Source: Cyanoderma ruficeps (lineage: Eukaryota; Chordata; Aves; Passeriformes; Timaliidae). From it: a DNA stretch of 64,000 bases. The DNA is taken from positions 1,019,689 through 1,083,688 of the forward strand of contig VZDJ01000101.1 in assembly GCA_008694505.1 (NCBI GenBank), written 5' to 3'. Position numbers and translations under genes: made by a program. Position 1 is the stretch's first letter. Every line of letters starts with the position of its first letter. This document shows, one piece after another, positions 1 through 10,040 of this stretch. Below the pieces are notes generated by a model that ran no database searches, was not told where the DNA came from, and saw nothing but the letters and a program-made list of their open reading frames with translations.

Positions 1-83
1 TTGCAGTGCATCATTTCTCTCAGAACTGCAATGCATATCATGTTGAATATTTACTCACACTCATAATTAATATGTATGAAAGA

Positions 84-215
84 TTTTTTGTTTGTTTTTT
101 TCCTTGTTTTGTTGTGGGGGTTTTTTGTTTGCTTTTTTCCTTGTTTTGTTGTGGGGTTTTGTTTGGGGGTTTTTTTGTGTTTGTTTTGTTTTTTACTTGT
201 TTCTGTGGTTTGAGT
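84..215. repeat. T/G low-complexity tract with 36-37 bp tandem duplication
   Basis: The stretch is almost entirely T and G. Positions 84-120 and 121-156 are two adjacent copies of one 36-37 bp unit, differing by one T/C change and one G of run length. A degenerate third part follows to about 215. The small open frames here are low-complexity translations (Phe, Val, Cys, Gly runs, or Lys/Asn/Thr on the other strand) and not genes. Confidence 0.8.
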
Positions 216-501
216 TGAGGGATGCAGAAGGAGAATATCTACTTGCTTGGCTTGGGGGCTACCCAGCCAAAAAACTCTCCAAAGAAGGGAAGAGACTGCA
301 AACATCCAAGAAATAAAGTGTTTCTGAGTGTATTACAAATTTTTACATCTGAGAGTTACATCAAGGTAAATGGGAAAATGATGGCCAAAACAACCTAAAG
401 AAAAGAAAAAAAAAAAGAAAACAGCACAGGCCTGGATTGGCCTTCCAGGTAAGAGATGGTAAGTCAAACTTTCTAAAAGTGGAAGTCACCAAATCCCAGT
501 G

Positions 502-653
502 TCACAGAATGTGCTAGTTTGGAAGGAACCCATCAGGATCATTGAGTCCAACTCCTGGCTCTGCACAGGAGCAAGAGTCACCCTTGGGTCTGAAAATGTT
601 GTCCAAACACTACTTGGACTCTGTCAGGCTTGGTCCACACTGCTTGTTCCATG
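502..653 (-). mobile_element. CR1 LINE 3' fragment (subfamily A)
   Basis: The left edge (TCACAGAATGTGCTAG) is the reverse complement of a CR1 3' tail. It is followed by the typical 'GGAAGGAACCCATCAGGATCATTGAGTCCAAC' type track, read here with substitutions, and by the piece ending in CTGTCAGGCTTGG and CTTGTTCCA. The right part has an internal deletion compared with the related copy at 8961-10040. It is a 5'-truncated non-LTR retrotransposon, as is usual for CR1, with no coding capacity left. Subfamily naming needs a Repbase/Dfam comparison. Confidence 0.85.
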
Positions 654-1427
654 ACAGTAGACGTGTTTTTCCAGACTAAGACTGTTATTTGCCATCCTTG
701 CCAATTGACATATTTGCCAGTCAAACTGGAAAGCTTGAAGTGTGATCATTGTTTTAGAGTCTAAGACACTGCACAGAATTTCCCCTTTTAGGAAACAAGT
801 GTTTTTGTCCAGGTCTTTCAAGTTCAGGAGTTCACAACCTTTATTCCAGGGTCTTATTTTTTCAGGGATAAAACAGTGATTTTGGAATTGCTGCCAATTA
901 GCTCCTTAATCTTCTTATTAGGATTCCCTGGGTTCCAGTCTGAGCTTGGAGCACAGTATCTGATCTATTCTTTGTTATACCAGGAATTTCTAAAATTATT
1001 GAAAGATAAAGCAATGCCTTAGTGAACCATTGTGTCCTGGAGTGTTTTGAGTACTGGGTTATCACCAGAGTCTTGTGTGTGGCTCTCTTCTGCATAATTT
1101 CTGAACCAAAGGTGTGTCAACACAACAGAAACCAAATTACATGAACTATAAGAAACATCACAATAAAAATGAAATTTTGTTGCGGTCAGTCTTCTCTCTA
1201 TGTAAATACAGGACTAAAAATAAATTAAACAAAATTTTATAAGCTGAAAACCCTAAAATTCATCTTGCTTGTAATCAAAACTTGTAATCAAATATATAAA
1301 CAAAGTGACAGGGAAGTCTTAGAACAATCTCTATTTATTTACTTATTCAGACTGATGCAACTTTGGTATAAGCCTGATTTTAAAAAAATAATCTTCTTGA
1401 GCAAATATGAAAAATGTTGTTTTAAGT
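654..1427. other. Unique AT-rich DNA, no feature seen
   Basis: No repeat family, RNA gene or exon-like segment is recognised between the two CR1 copies. The short frames on the minus strand (624-821, 898-1095) have no family resemblance. Confidence 0.5.
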
Positions 1428-1936
1428 CATAGAATTATAGAATGGTTTGGATTGGAAATGACCTAATCAATCATCTCATTTTATTCCCTTACCATGGGCA
1501 GGGACACCTTGCCCTAGACCAAGTTGCTCAAAGCCCATCTGCCCTTGAACACTTCCAAGGATGGGACATCCACAACACTGTGCAACTTTTTTCACCTCAC
1601 CACCCTCACAGGAAAGAATTTCTTTCTAAAATGTATTCTCAGCCTCCCCTCTTCCAGTGTAAAGCCATCTCCCCTTGTCTTATTACTGGCTGCCTTTGCA
1701 AATAGTCCTTCTCCAGCTCTTTTGTAGGCCCCTTTTAGGTACTGGAAGATTCTATAATATCTCCATGGAGTCTTCTCTTTAACAGCCTGAAAAAACTCCA
1801 AATCTCTCAGACTGCCTTCATAGGACAGGTGCTCCAGGCTTCTGGTCATCTTTGAGACTCTCCTCCGGACTCACTCCAGCAGGTCCATGTCCTCTTACTT
1901 TGAGAGTCCTCGAGCTGGTCACAAGTACTCCAGGTG
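1428..1936 (-). mobile_element. CR1 LINE 3' portion (subfamily B)
   Basis: The copy starts at its 3' tail (TCATAGAATTATAGAATGG). It runs through the diagnostic 'CCATGGGCAGGGACACC', 'TTGCTCAAAGCCCATCTG', 'GAACACTTCCAAGGATGGG' and 'GTAGGCCCCTTTTAGGTACTGG' segments and ends near 'AGTACTCCAGGTG', where it is 5'-truncated. The minus frame 1592-1849 encodes a decayed C-terminal ORF2 remnant (…LEHLSYEGSLRDLEFF…, then charged residues), matching the conserved 'EHLSYEERLRELGLF'-type motif of bird CR1 reverse transcriptases. It belongs to a different subfamily from the copies at 502 and 8961. It is a dead copy with many substitutions. Confidence 0.95.
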
Positions 1937-3049
1937 CTTAGAAGTGTGTTTTAGGAAAGAAACATTTATTTTATACTCTATATTTCTCTCACTCAATGAA
2001 GGACTAAAAATGTGCAAGCAATAGAGGCAAAATACATCCTGGAAAGCAAAGTTAATAGAAGTTGTGAGTGGAATATCACAAAGATTTTTGGAGGCTTGCC
2101 CTTGTAGTAGACATACAGATTCATAGAATACAAGTCTTAACACTTGGCAAAGCTTTGCGCAATGCATTTAATTTGTGAGGTGATAGTGGCTGGTAGGGAT
2201 AAAGAAACCAGCCCCAGGAGGCTATGACATAATTGATGCCATAGAAAACCATTTATGAAATAATTTCATTGAAATATACATGACCAAACCTCTGCAAAAT
2301 ATTTTGAAAGATGTTCCTTATCTGTGTAACCATGTTGGGTGATTTTCCCCAAGGGAGCTTGAATTATAAACTTCTCACTTACTCTTTCAGGGTGTGAGTT
2401 CGGCTTTTATCACCTTTAGTATTTAATTAACAGCAAATTTGTGTTTCTGACCTTAGTCTGATCCACAAGCAGTTATATACATGAGGCATCCTAAAAATGT
2501 AAGAGGACATTTTTGAAATGACATTCTGTGTTTCCCTTCTCAGTGCTCAGAAAAACTGAACTTTATTGCACTTATGACTTCTGGTCAGGGTATTGTTTTG
2601 GGGTTTTTTTGTATTGGATACTTTTGATTTGTGAACTCTAGGAGAACAAAATAAGTCAAGGAAACCAGCTACTTTGCCTGGACAGGCAGTAGATTTCCAA
2701 AGGAAAACTTCTGTCTCCTGTTGTTTAAAAGTTTCAATTCTGCAAAGATAAGTTAGCTAATGAGCTCAGGAATTCTTCCCCACCTCCTCTGCCTTTTTCT
2801 AAGGCTTAATAAAACCCTTTTTTTCCCCATTTTGGTTTTTTTTCTTTTTTTTCCCCCCTTTATGACTTCATTTGTATTAACATGTGAGTCTTTGGACTTT
2901 TCAAAGTTAATATTCTATTAAATGGCACTTGGTAACAAATTTTGTTCACACAAAAATAGCACTTCAGCTGTAATCAGTGCTTAAAAAAATTATGAGCAGT
3001 TTGTGTAAACCTCTCTTTTTTGGCACTGCTAGAAGTCAGCTGTGATTTC
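1937..3049. other. Unique AT-rich DNA
   Basis: No gene or repeat family is recognised. There is a pyrimidine-rich patch of T and C runs around 2810-2865. Confidence 0.5.
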
Positions 3050-3360
3050 AGAGCATAATAAATGCATTTGGTTGAATTCCCCTGTTGTGCTGTGAGGAGA
3101 GCTTGTCTTTGGCTCATTCAGATTCTGAAGACTTTGTCCAGTGTCCAGATGCACTTTTAAAATGTAGTTAGGAGAATAATTACTGAATATATTGAAGAGC
3201 CATTCCTATTTTTTCCAGTTTATGCTCAGTAGATTTCACAATTGTCATAATTACCGCAAACTCAATTGGCAAAGAGCTGTTATCTTCAATGGGAATAATG
3301 CCTACTACACTACTCAGTCTTATCCATTATTAATAATGTGCATTTAATAACTTGCAACTA
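3050..3360. promoter_or_regulatory. Candidate conserved non-coding element
   Basis: The block is non-coding on all frames and free of repeats. It has a dense set of homeodomain-type TAAT cores (GAATAATTAC, TCATAATTACCG, CATTATTAATAATG) next to GCAAACTCAATTGGC. This texture is typical of vertebrate developmental enhancers. Conservation is inferred from motif density only; no alignment was available. Confidence 0.25.
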
Positions 3361-6300
3361 CTAGTCTTCAAAGCAGTGCCAAAATTGCTTAAGCTGCTTC
3401 TCACAGTGTTTGAAGCTAGTTAGCAGATTCTGTAGCATGAAAAGGCAGAAATACAACAGTCAATGCTGTAACATTCATGGCTTTTGCTGTAGCTGTTCAA
3501 GGAAAATCATGGTTGAATTAAGTTGTAGCAAGAAGAAATAAGTTGATCAAATTAGTCCTTCAAGTTGCTGACTATGAGACCAAACTCTGCAGGGACACTG
3601 AATTGAATATATGATGGATGGTACAGAAAATCCTCACCAATAAATTACTTTGCAATAGTACTTTTCTAGGGAATTCTAAGATGGTGGGGATTGGCAAGTA
3701 AAACGTGAAAGCTTGTTTTAAAGACCATTTTCGATATTTTTCGCAATGAAAAAGTTATTCAAATTGCTTCAGAACAGATACATTTGCATAGAAACTATCA
3801 AAAAATTATTTGAATTTTAGCTGCAGATTGTTGAGCTATTTCCAAATTTGGGTAAAGCTAAGGTGAATTCCAGTTTCACAACCAATCAAAAACTCAATAA
3901 AAAGCTCTTTGCCACATTCTTTTGATAAAATCATGTTGTAATCCCCCCATGTTACTCATTAGTCTTTTTGTTGAATTAAAGCCATTTGATCTCTCTGACC
4001 TTTGACCAATGTGATTTCTTGACTAGTTCCTAGTATTTTTTGTGAAATCAATATGACCAAAACATTCCTATGGAAATACCTTTGGCAGAAAATAAAATGG
4101 CTTATTGCATTATTGAAAATAGAAAGAAGTCGTTCACTAAGATCAAAGACCTTTTATCCCTGTGAAAGTTGCCTGCCAGCATGTGAGAATCCATGAAAAT
4201 TGAAAGCAGCATGCCAACTTCTTGTTTGCATGGTAAGTCGGTCTCAAATATATCTCCCTGAGTTTTAACAAAGAACAAGAATTTTTTTCACAATTATATA
4301 TTAGCAAGTAATGGGGTAGAAGAACGCAGCTGAGGTTTCTGTATAGGATGTGCAAATTATGACTCAGTCTATTTTCTACCTCCAAAGCAAAGCAGGAGAG
4401 TTCATGACAAATCTCCAAAATGTCTCTGCAAACTCTGGACTACAGCAAACCTACTCCTAGTCCATTGCTGCTCATAAAACAGACATATTGTAATGGTATG
4501 TTGGTAAATTCTGATAGATAAAATGGGTGCAGCAAACCCAAGTCTGTAAATTGTCACTTTTTTCTACTTGGATTGTTCCATTTTTGTATGGGGTTTACTT
4601 TTTCTTCTCTTCTAGAGTAAGTGCTTCACCCTCTATCAATGTAGGATAAGAACATGGAAGTCCTGGCATCAAGGTTTCCATGAAAATCAGTAAATTTCTT
4701 CCTAAGTACTCAAGAATCTTCACAAAAGATACAAAACCGAACACAGACAAGTTGCCACTTCCAACAATTTGTATAGTCTCTCATTTTAAATAGAGTCCTG
4801 AAGGAATGTCTGACGAATAACATCCCAATTGCTGCCATTCTCATCAGAAAATTGGTCCTCAGTACTTAGAATGAATACAAATATCAGCTCTTTGCAAAGC
4901 ATTATAATTTTCAGGCAATCATACTAGTGCACTGCACTTTGATACTGCCACTATTCTAATTTTCTTGGCTGGTGGCTACACTGTTACTTCTATTATGTCC
5001 CGCCTGGATTTGTAGTGAAGGGCAGCCAACAAGGCCACTAAATGATAAGTTTTGCAATTCCTATTCTAGTTCTAAGGGAGGAACTGTGTGTTCTAGATAA
5101 TTGTGTCTCGGGCATGCTTTTAAGGAGAGACGTATATTCTCTCCTTACTCTCCAGCTAACCCTTCTAACTCCATTAGCATTACAAGCATAACTCAACTCT
5201 GCATTTGCTCAAAGACATCATCCTGGACATCCCAGGTATAATTTTGCCCTCCAGAGTGTCAATTTTCCAGTACAATTTTCCAGCTCTGAGTGGTGAGGAA
5301 TGGTCTAGAGATCTGTGCTTCATGGACTGAACATGATTTTGCACCTAGGCACAGAGATATGTACAGACCTGTTAAATCTTTATTTCTGAGTTTTAAGAGT
5401 TTCAGCTGGGATTTTTCACACTTATTCTTCCAGCTTGGGCCTTATCTCTTTTTCTCTGCCACCTACAAGCCAGGTCCAGGCTGCCAGCCTTGCAAAGCAT
5501 CCACCAAGAAGGTTTTCCTTTAACTTCGGGCACTAAGTGGAGAAATTCTGCAATATCAAGCTGCAGCTGAAGTCTCTGCAGGGAGCAGCTCCCTCTCATC
5601 TGCAGCTGCTTGCTTATCTACATTAGGGAAAGAGTCTATTCTACATTTTCACTGGTAGACAGCTTGCAGAGATGTTTAGGAAACCATCCTTTCCACCCAA
5701 AAACATGCCTTACACTTCACCACTCCACTCCCACAGACTTAGGGGCACAAATCATGCTGGCTAAAAAAAAAGACAGAAAAGGACAAGAAAAATGTGTTCC
5801 TCTATGTTTGGTTGGCCAGACCAGGCCACTCAACATAACTTCATTGCTTCATAGCTGATGAGATGCAAAACCCAAGAACCATATACTTTCTGTATATTAA
5901 TTTCTCAGCAAACTTGCTAATTAATTAGTGTGATACAGCACAGAGATGACAACATAATAATTCAGGCAGAACACTAGTTATTACAGGTCTTTTTTTTTTT
6001 TCCTTCCAATGCCTTAGTGATTCAAGTCTTGGTTCTGAATTTTCTGGGTGTGCTTGGCTTCAGTTTATTGGCTTAAGCCAATTCTGCTGTATTTCAAAGA
6101 ACACTATAGGACATCAGTTTTTTCCACTTCCAGGAACTCTGCAATTCTTCAAAAAATTTTAAAAAACATTTTTATCAAGAAACAATTTAGATTGCTAATA
6201 CTTGGGCTACTGGTAAAGCCAAGCCTCCATGGTTCAAGAACTGAAGAGAGAAATAAAAGTCCAGCTTGTGTCTTTGGTCTTGTTTATTTGCATCTAATTG

Positions 6301-6834
6301 CCATGGTTCTTAACATAAATTCATGTTTTCTGCAAACCAAATTCAAGGGTTTGGGGTTTGTTTCCCGAATTCCAAAGGTTGCTCACACATCCAAGACTGT
6401 TAGATCAGGTTTGGAGGAGCAGGTAACTGGTGACTGGTGAGTTACCTGACATCTGCATCTGCATCTGAAAGGGTCTCCATGTGGTGTCTGAACAGATTTA
6501 TGTTTTTCCACAAATTATTTCCCCTGTTTCTGTTTCTAGTTTATTTCCTGCAAAAAAAATCTTTCTATTTTTTTTTAAATTTTTAGAGATGTAACAGGGT
6601 TTTTAGTGGATCATCACATCAGTTTCCCCAGGCACAACGATCCCATAAAGCTAAGAGGCACATGATTAAATTAGGAGCTTAACTACACCTCAGTGTCAGA
6701 CTCTGAAAAAAAGAACAGTAAATTACATAAAATAGTCAATATAATCTATACCATTCAATGCAGGATGTGACATCCTCAAGCAGCATGCATTAACTTTTTA
6801 ATGCAATCCACTGATTGCATTATAAATCACAGAT
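3361..6834. other. Unique AT-rich DNA, no gene recognised
   Basis: Several short frames occur (for example 6048-6440, 130 codons), but none has a domain, signal peptide or repeat that can be recognised. A cluster of CAGCTG/CTGCAG motifs lies at about 5560-5610. A (CATCTG)3 repeat occurs at about 6450-6470, and short poly-T runs at 5991-6002 and near 6570. Confidence 0.45.
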
Positions 6835-6890
6835 TTGTGTATCAGAGATGAGAAAAGCCTATACAAAAGGCCATCTAGTCCAGAATTTTT
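6835..6890 (-). mobile_element. Possible degenerate CR1-type tip
   Basis: The segment 'AAAGGCCATCTAGTCCAGAA' is typical of the reverse complement of CR1 3' regions ('...CATCTAGTCCAACC'). It is preceded by a weak GATGAGAAAAGCC match. The flanks are too diverged to extend the call, so this could be chance similarity. Confidence 0.35.
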
Positions 6891-7879
6891 AAAAGGACTC
6901 TCTAATTGGTTTCTGAGAAATTCACAAGCCATTCTGAATGGTGTTTCCAGACTTATTTACAAGCCGGTTAAAATTAGCTTACACTTTGGTTTTTTATCCT
7001 TTATTTTATCTCGTTTTTTCTGTTTGCTTGAATAAAAGAATGCTTCAGTGGGCTATTGATAAGTATTTTATTTTTCTGCAGTCCTTTTGCACATCACACA
7101 AGGTACACAAACCATTCACAGAAATATATCAATTTAGTGTATTTTTTCCCATTTTAAGGTGTTATTTTCATTTATAGTGCTTTCAGTGTTTAGTTCTCAT
7201 TTTGTCCATAATGTTGTGCTATTTATTGAAGTGCCACAAATAGGATTGCAAAACTCTGGGATGTGTCTTTCAGTATTTACTGCTCTCACTCCCTCAAGCT
7301 CAAGGGAGCTACACTCCTTTCTTCCTGCTGGTGGTCTGCAGGAGCTGGAGGGAACAAACCCTGAAAATAGATGAAGGGGAAAAGAAACAACACACATCAC
7401 TTTATTATAAGCAGTCACTAGCTTTTTGTCTGACCCTAATCCAATATCATATCAGCAGCTGGACTCCTTCCTTTCTTTTCCATCTCATTTTTCAGTCCCC
7501 TTGCTGAGCCTATCCTTTCACATCAAAACTTGCAAACAGATGGGCAGCTCCCAAGAAAATTTCCCTGGGACCTCTCTAGGTTCCAGAAGTAGCTGCTTCC
7601 ACCTGACTCTTCCCACAGACAACAGGGTGCAAAATCTCTGTCTCCCCAGAAGCTGTCAGGTGCACTTTAAACCTCCCGAACCCACATCTCCCAGGTTTGC
7701 TCAGTGCTTCATCAACCAGCAGGTACTGCCCTTTTTATTCTTCAGTTTGTTTTGCCCTTTCACTCTCAGGGACTTTTACTTCATTGTGTGGGGAGATGCC
7801 CAGTAAACCTTTTAAGGGGCTTTCCAAAGTATTGCCTGTGCTTTTGTACTCCTAAGCCTGTGCAGAGAATTGTAAGCTT
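6891..7879. other. Unique DNA, no gene recognised
   Basis: The frames at 7159-7418 and 7426-7806 on either strand are Ser/Pro/Leu/Phe-rich conceptual translations with no recognised family. No repeats are seen. Confidence 0.45.
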
Positions 7880-8560
7880 GTTATTAGTTTAATGGTCCCG
7901 AGCACAACAAAGGCTCCCACCTGCTCCCCCGTTGAAGGGCGCCTTGGCTCCATAACAATTAGCATCCATTACGGCAGGACTGGCCGGGAACGGCTCACCC
8001 GGCCCTCTGTGGGCTGCAGGTGCAGGATTATCCCGCTGACCTTTCGCTCCCAGAGCCCCCTCTGACGATGGGAGCAGGAGGCAGGCAGAGGAGAGCCACA
8101 AGCCTTTCGGTGCTTGTGGTGGGCATTAGCAATTCGTGTCATTTCCAGAGCTGCAAGCTTAGTTTCAGGAAGCTAAACAGAAAGCAGGCTCCCTCTCTTT
8201 GGCTCCGGTTGCCCTGCTAAGTGCTCCCATGCTTTTGCCTCCACTCATGCCTTGGTGTCCATGCACTAGCCATGGGAAAAGTATATTCACGATAGAATAC
8301 GAGGAGGAAAACAGGATGCAATAGTAGTAATGATAATAATAATAGCACTAGTAGTAATAAAAAACTAGAGCCCACAGCTGGCTGGCTGAGCAGCAGACAA
8401 TGGCAGGCATGTAATATGCTTGGATAGACTTCATTTCATTGCCCCAGCTTTTAGGTGCAAATGTGGTGCCAAACGCCTCTTTAGTTTCAGTCTACACTCT
8501 TACAGCCACTTGCAAAGGTAAGCAGTGCGAAGTCAGGCATACTTCAGATGGTTTAGGTAG
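7880..8560. promoter_or_regulatory. Local CpG-enriched block, candidate enhancer or regulatory element
   Basis: About 13 CpG dinucleotides fall within roughly 7898-8220, while the surrounding kilobases have very few. The block contains CACAACAAAGG (SOX/TCF-like), CATAACAATTAGCATCC, CATTACGG, GGATTATCCCGC, TGACCTTTCGC (nuclear-receptor-like half-site) and GGCATTAGCAATTCG. No splice-bounded exon or recognisable reading frame was found, and CpG density is too limited for a classical CpG-island promoter. A regulatory element is the best inference; a distant first exon cannot be excluded. Confidence 0.35.
8320..8362. repeat. Imperfect TAA/TAG trinucleotide microsatellite
   Basis: A short array of TAG, TAA and AAT triplets with interruptions (AGTAGTAATGATAATAATA...). 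It is simple sequence with no coding meaning. Confidence 0.75.
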
Positions 8561-8960
8561 CACCCTGTCATGACAGATCATTTTAGAGAAATGCTAACCA
8601 ACTTTTTTTCTAATAAACTGGTGAATTTACAAGGTAAATTGTACCAGAACACAGAAGTCACAGTATCTCCTAAGTTGCAAAATGACCTTTTCTTTATGTT
8701 TAAACATTGTTCATTTTTGATATTCCTTCAAAAGAATAAGGGTAGCTTTCTTTCTAGGGATAAGTAATGTTCTTTATGAATAGCAATTTCTGTATATAAT
8801 GAATATTTTAAAATTTGGTAATTTTTTCCCATGTACAAAACTACATGTATCACTTGTGGTCTGCTTAAAAATATTCACTAAATAGGGCAAAATGAGGGAG
8901 AAATCAAAAAAATCAATTACAGAGAAAAAAAAAGGAAAAGTAAACAATCAAGAAAAGAAA
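8561..8960. other. Unique AT-rich DNA
   Basis: No feature is recognised. The last 50 bases before the CR1 tail are A/G-rich. Confidence 0.5.
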
Positions 8961-9030
8961 CACAGAATCACAGAAAGGATATTTTACTTGGAAGGGACCC
9001 ACAAGGATCATTGAAATCCAAGCCCTGGTC
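8961..9030 (-). mobile_element. CR1 LINE 3' end, left part of a split copy
   Basis: This is the reverse complement of a CR1 3' tail (CACAGAATCACAG, then CTTGGAAGGGACCCACAAGG and ATCATTGAAATCCAAGCC). It stops exactly at CTGGTC, where an LTR is inserted. The same CR1 resumes at 9552 (CTGCACAGG...). It is the same subfamily as the fragment at 502-653. Confidence 0.93.
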
Positions 9031-9551
9031 TGTTGGCACTTTTCAAAAATGGGACAGACCACCAGGTGAGGTGTCAGGAGCTTTATTCAGGCACCAGTTT
9101 CAGCTACAGGGAGAGATACTGGAGATAGTATATGCTCTCTTCTACCATGGGCAGCCAAAGATATCTTTGTTGTAGAGCATTTTAAAAGTTTTCTAGGCAA
9201 TAGCATATTGCTAAACCTTACAGACAATTGTTTTAGCCAATCATTGAAAGCACATGTACACCTACTTCAAACAAAGCTTGCTTGCGTGCTTTCTATTAAC
9301 AATGAGCAATATTCCATTATTAAGTTTAAAACCATCTATCATCTTGCTAAGCATATTTTTCTGCACTCTTAAGGTCTATCTTAGCCAAACCTAAAAACTC
9401 AAACTATTGTTTCATAACCTTGCTTGCTGTATTATTGTATCTTCTCTACTTTCAGGCTGCAGTTCTACTTTCAGCTTTGCTCTTTGTGTTTCGAGGCCTG
9501 CTTTCACAGCTTCTGAAAGTCTTCTTACCTTTACTATTTCCCACAATGGTC
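9025..9551. repeat. Target-site duplication pair around the solo LTR
   Basis: CTGGTC at 9025-9030 and ATGGTC at 9546-9551 flank the LTR directly and match at 5 of 6 bases. A six-base duplication is the length expected of ERVK-type (beta/alpharetroviral) integrases. Confidence 0.8.
9031..9545 (-). mobile_element. Solo LTR of an endogenous retrovirus, ERVK-like, nested in CR1
   Basis: The 515-bp element begins TGTTGGCAC and ends TTTCCCACA, so it has TG...CA ends and a short imperfect terminal inverted repeat. On the minus strand a polyadenylation signal AATAAA (plus-strand TTTATT, 9082-9087) lies about 50 bases before the 3' end, as expected for a U3-R-U5 LTR, with an ATTGG/CCAAT motif further upstream (9237-9241). 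The insertion interrupts a CR1 that resumes on the other side, and a 6-bp target duplication flanks it. No gag, pol or env sequence is present, so it is a solo LTR left by LTR-LTR recombination. Family assignment is inferred from duplication length only. Confidence 0.88.
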
Positions 9552-10040
9552 CTGCACAGGACCACCCCAAGAACAACACCACACACTTTGAGAGAATTGT
9601 TTAAACACTTCTTGAACTCTCCCAGGCTTGGTGGTGTGACCACTTCCCTGGGCAGCTTGTTCCAGTGCCCAGCTGGGTGAAGAACCTTTCCTGAAGTCCA
9701 ACCTAACCCTCCCCTGACACAACTTCAGGCCATTCCCTTGGAACCTGTCAGGTTCCTGTTCCAACAGGAAGTTGTAGGCTTCAATGAGGTCTCCCCTCAG
9801 TGTCCTCCAGGCTAAACAGACCAAGTGACCTCAGCCACTCCTCATGCAGCTTCCCCTCATGGCTCTTCACCATCTTCGCTGCCTTCCTTTGGACACTCTC
9901 TAACAGCTTTGTATCTTTATAATTTTGTGGAGCCCAAAACTGCCCCCAGGACTGAAGGTGAGTCCACCCTAGTGCAGATCAGAGCAGGACAATCCCCTCC
10001 CATGCCTGGCTGCTCATCTGCTTTTGCTAGGTAGTGCTTT
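9552..10040 (-). mobile_element. CR1 LINE, right part of the split copy
   Basis: The sequence continues the CR1 of 8961-9030 without loss (CTGCACAGGACCACCCCAAG...). It passes through the CR1 tracks TTGTTCCAGTGCCC, CCTAACCCTCCCCTGAC, GAGGTCTCCCCTCAGTG, GACCAAGTGACCTCAGCC and CTTTGGACACTCTCTAACAG, and ends near 10040 where it is 5'-truncated. The minus frame up to 9824 encodes a decayed ORF2 C-terminus with a recognisable 'TLRGDLIEAYNFL' segment, comparable with RRLRGDLIEAYKYL of intact CR1. The copy is older than the LTR that splits it. Confidence 0.93.

Noticed and set aside
84..170. Possible G-quadruplex from GGGGG/GGGG/GGGGG runs
   Set aside because: Loops between the first G-runs are far longer than those of stable quadruplexes.
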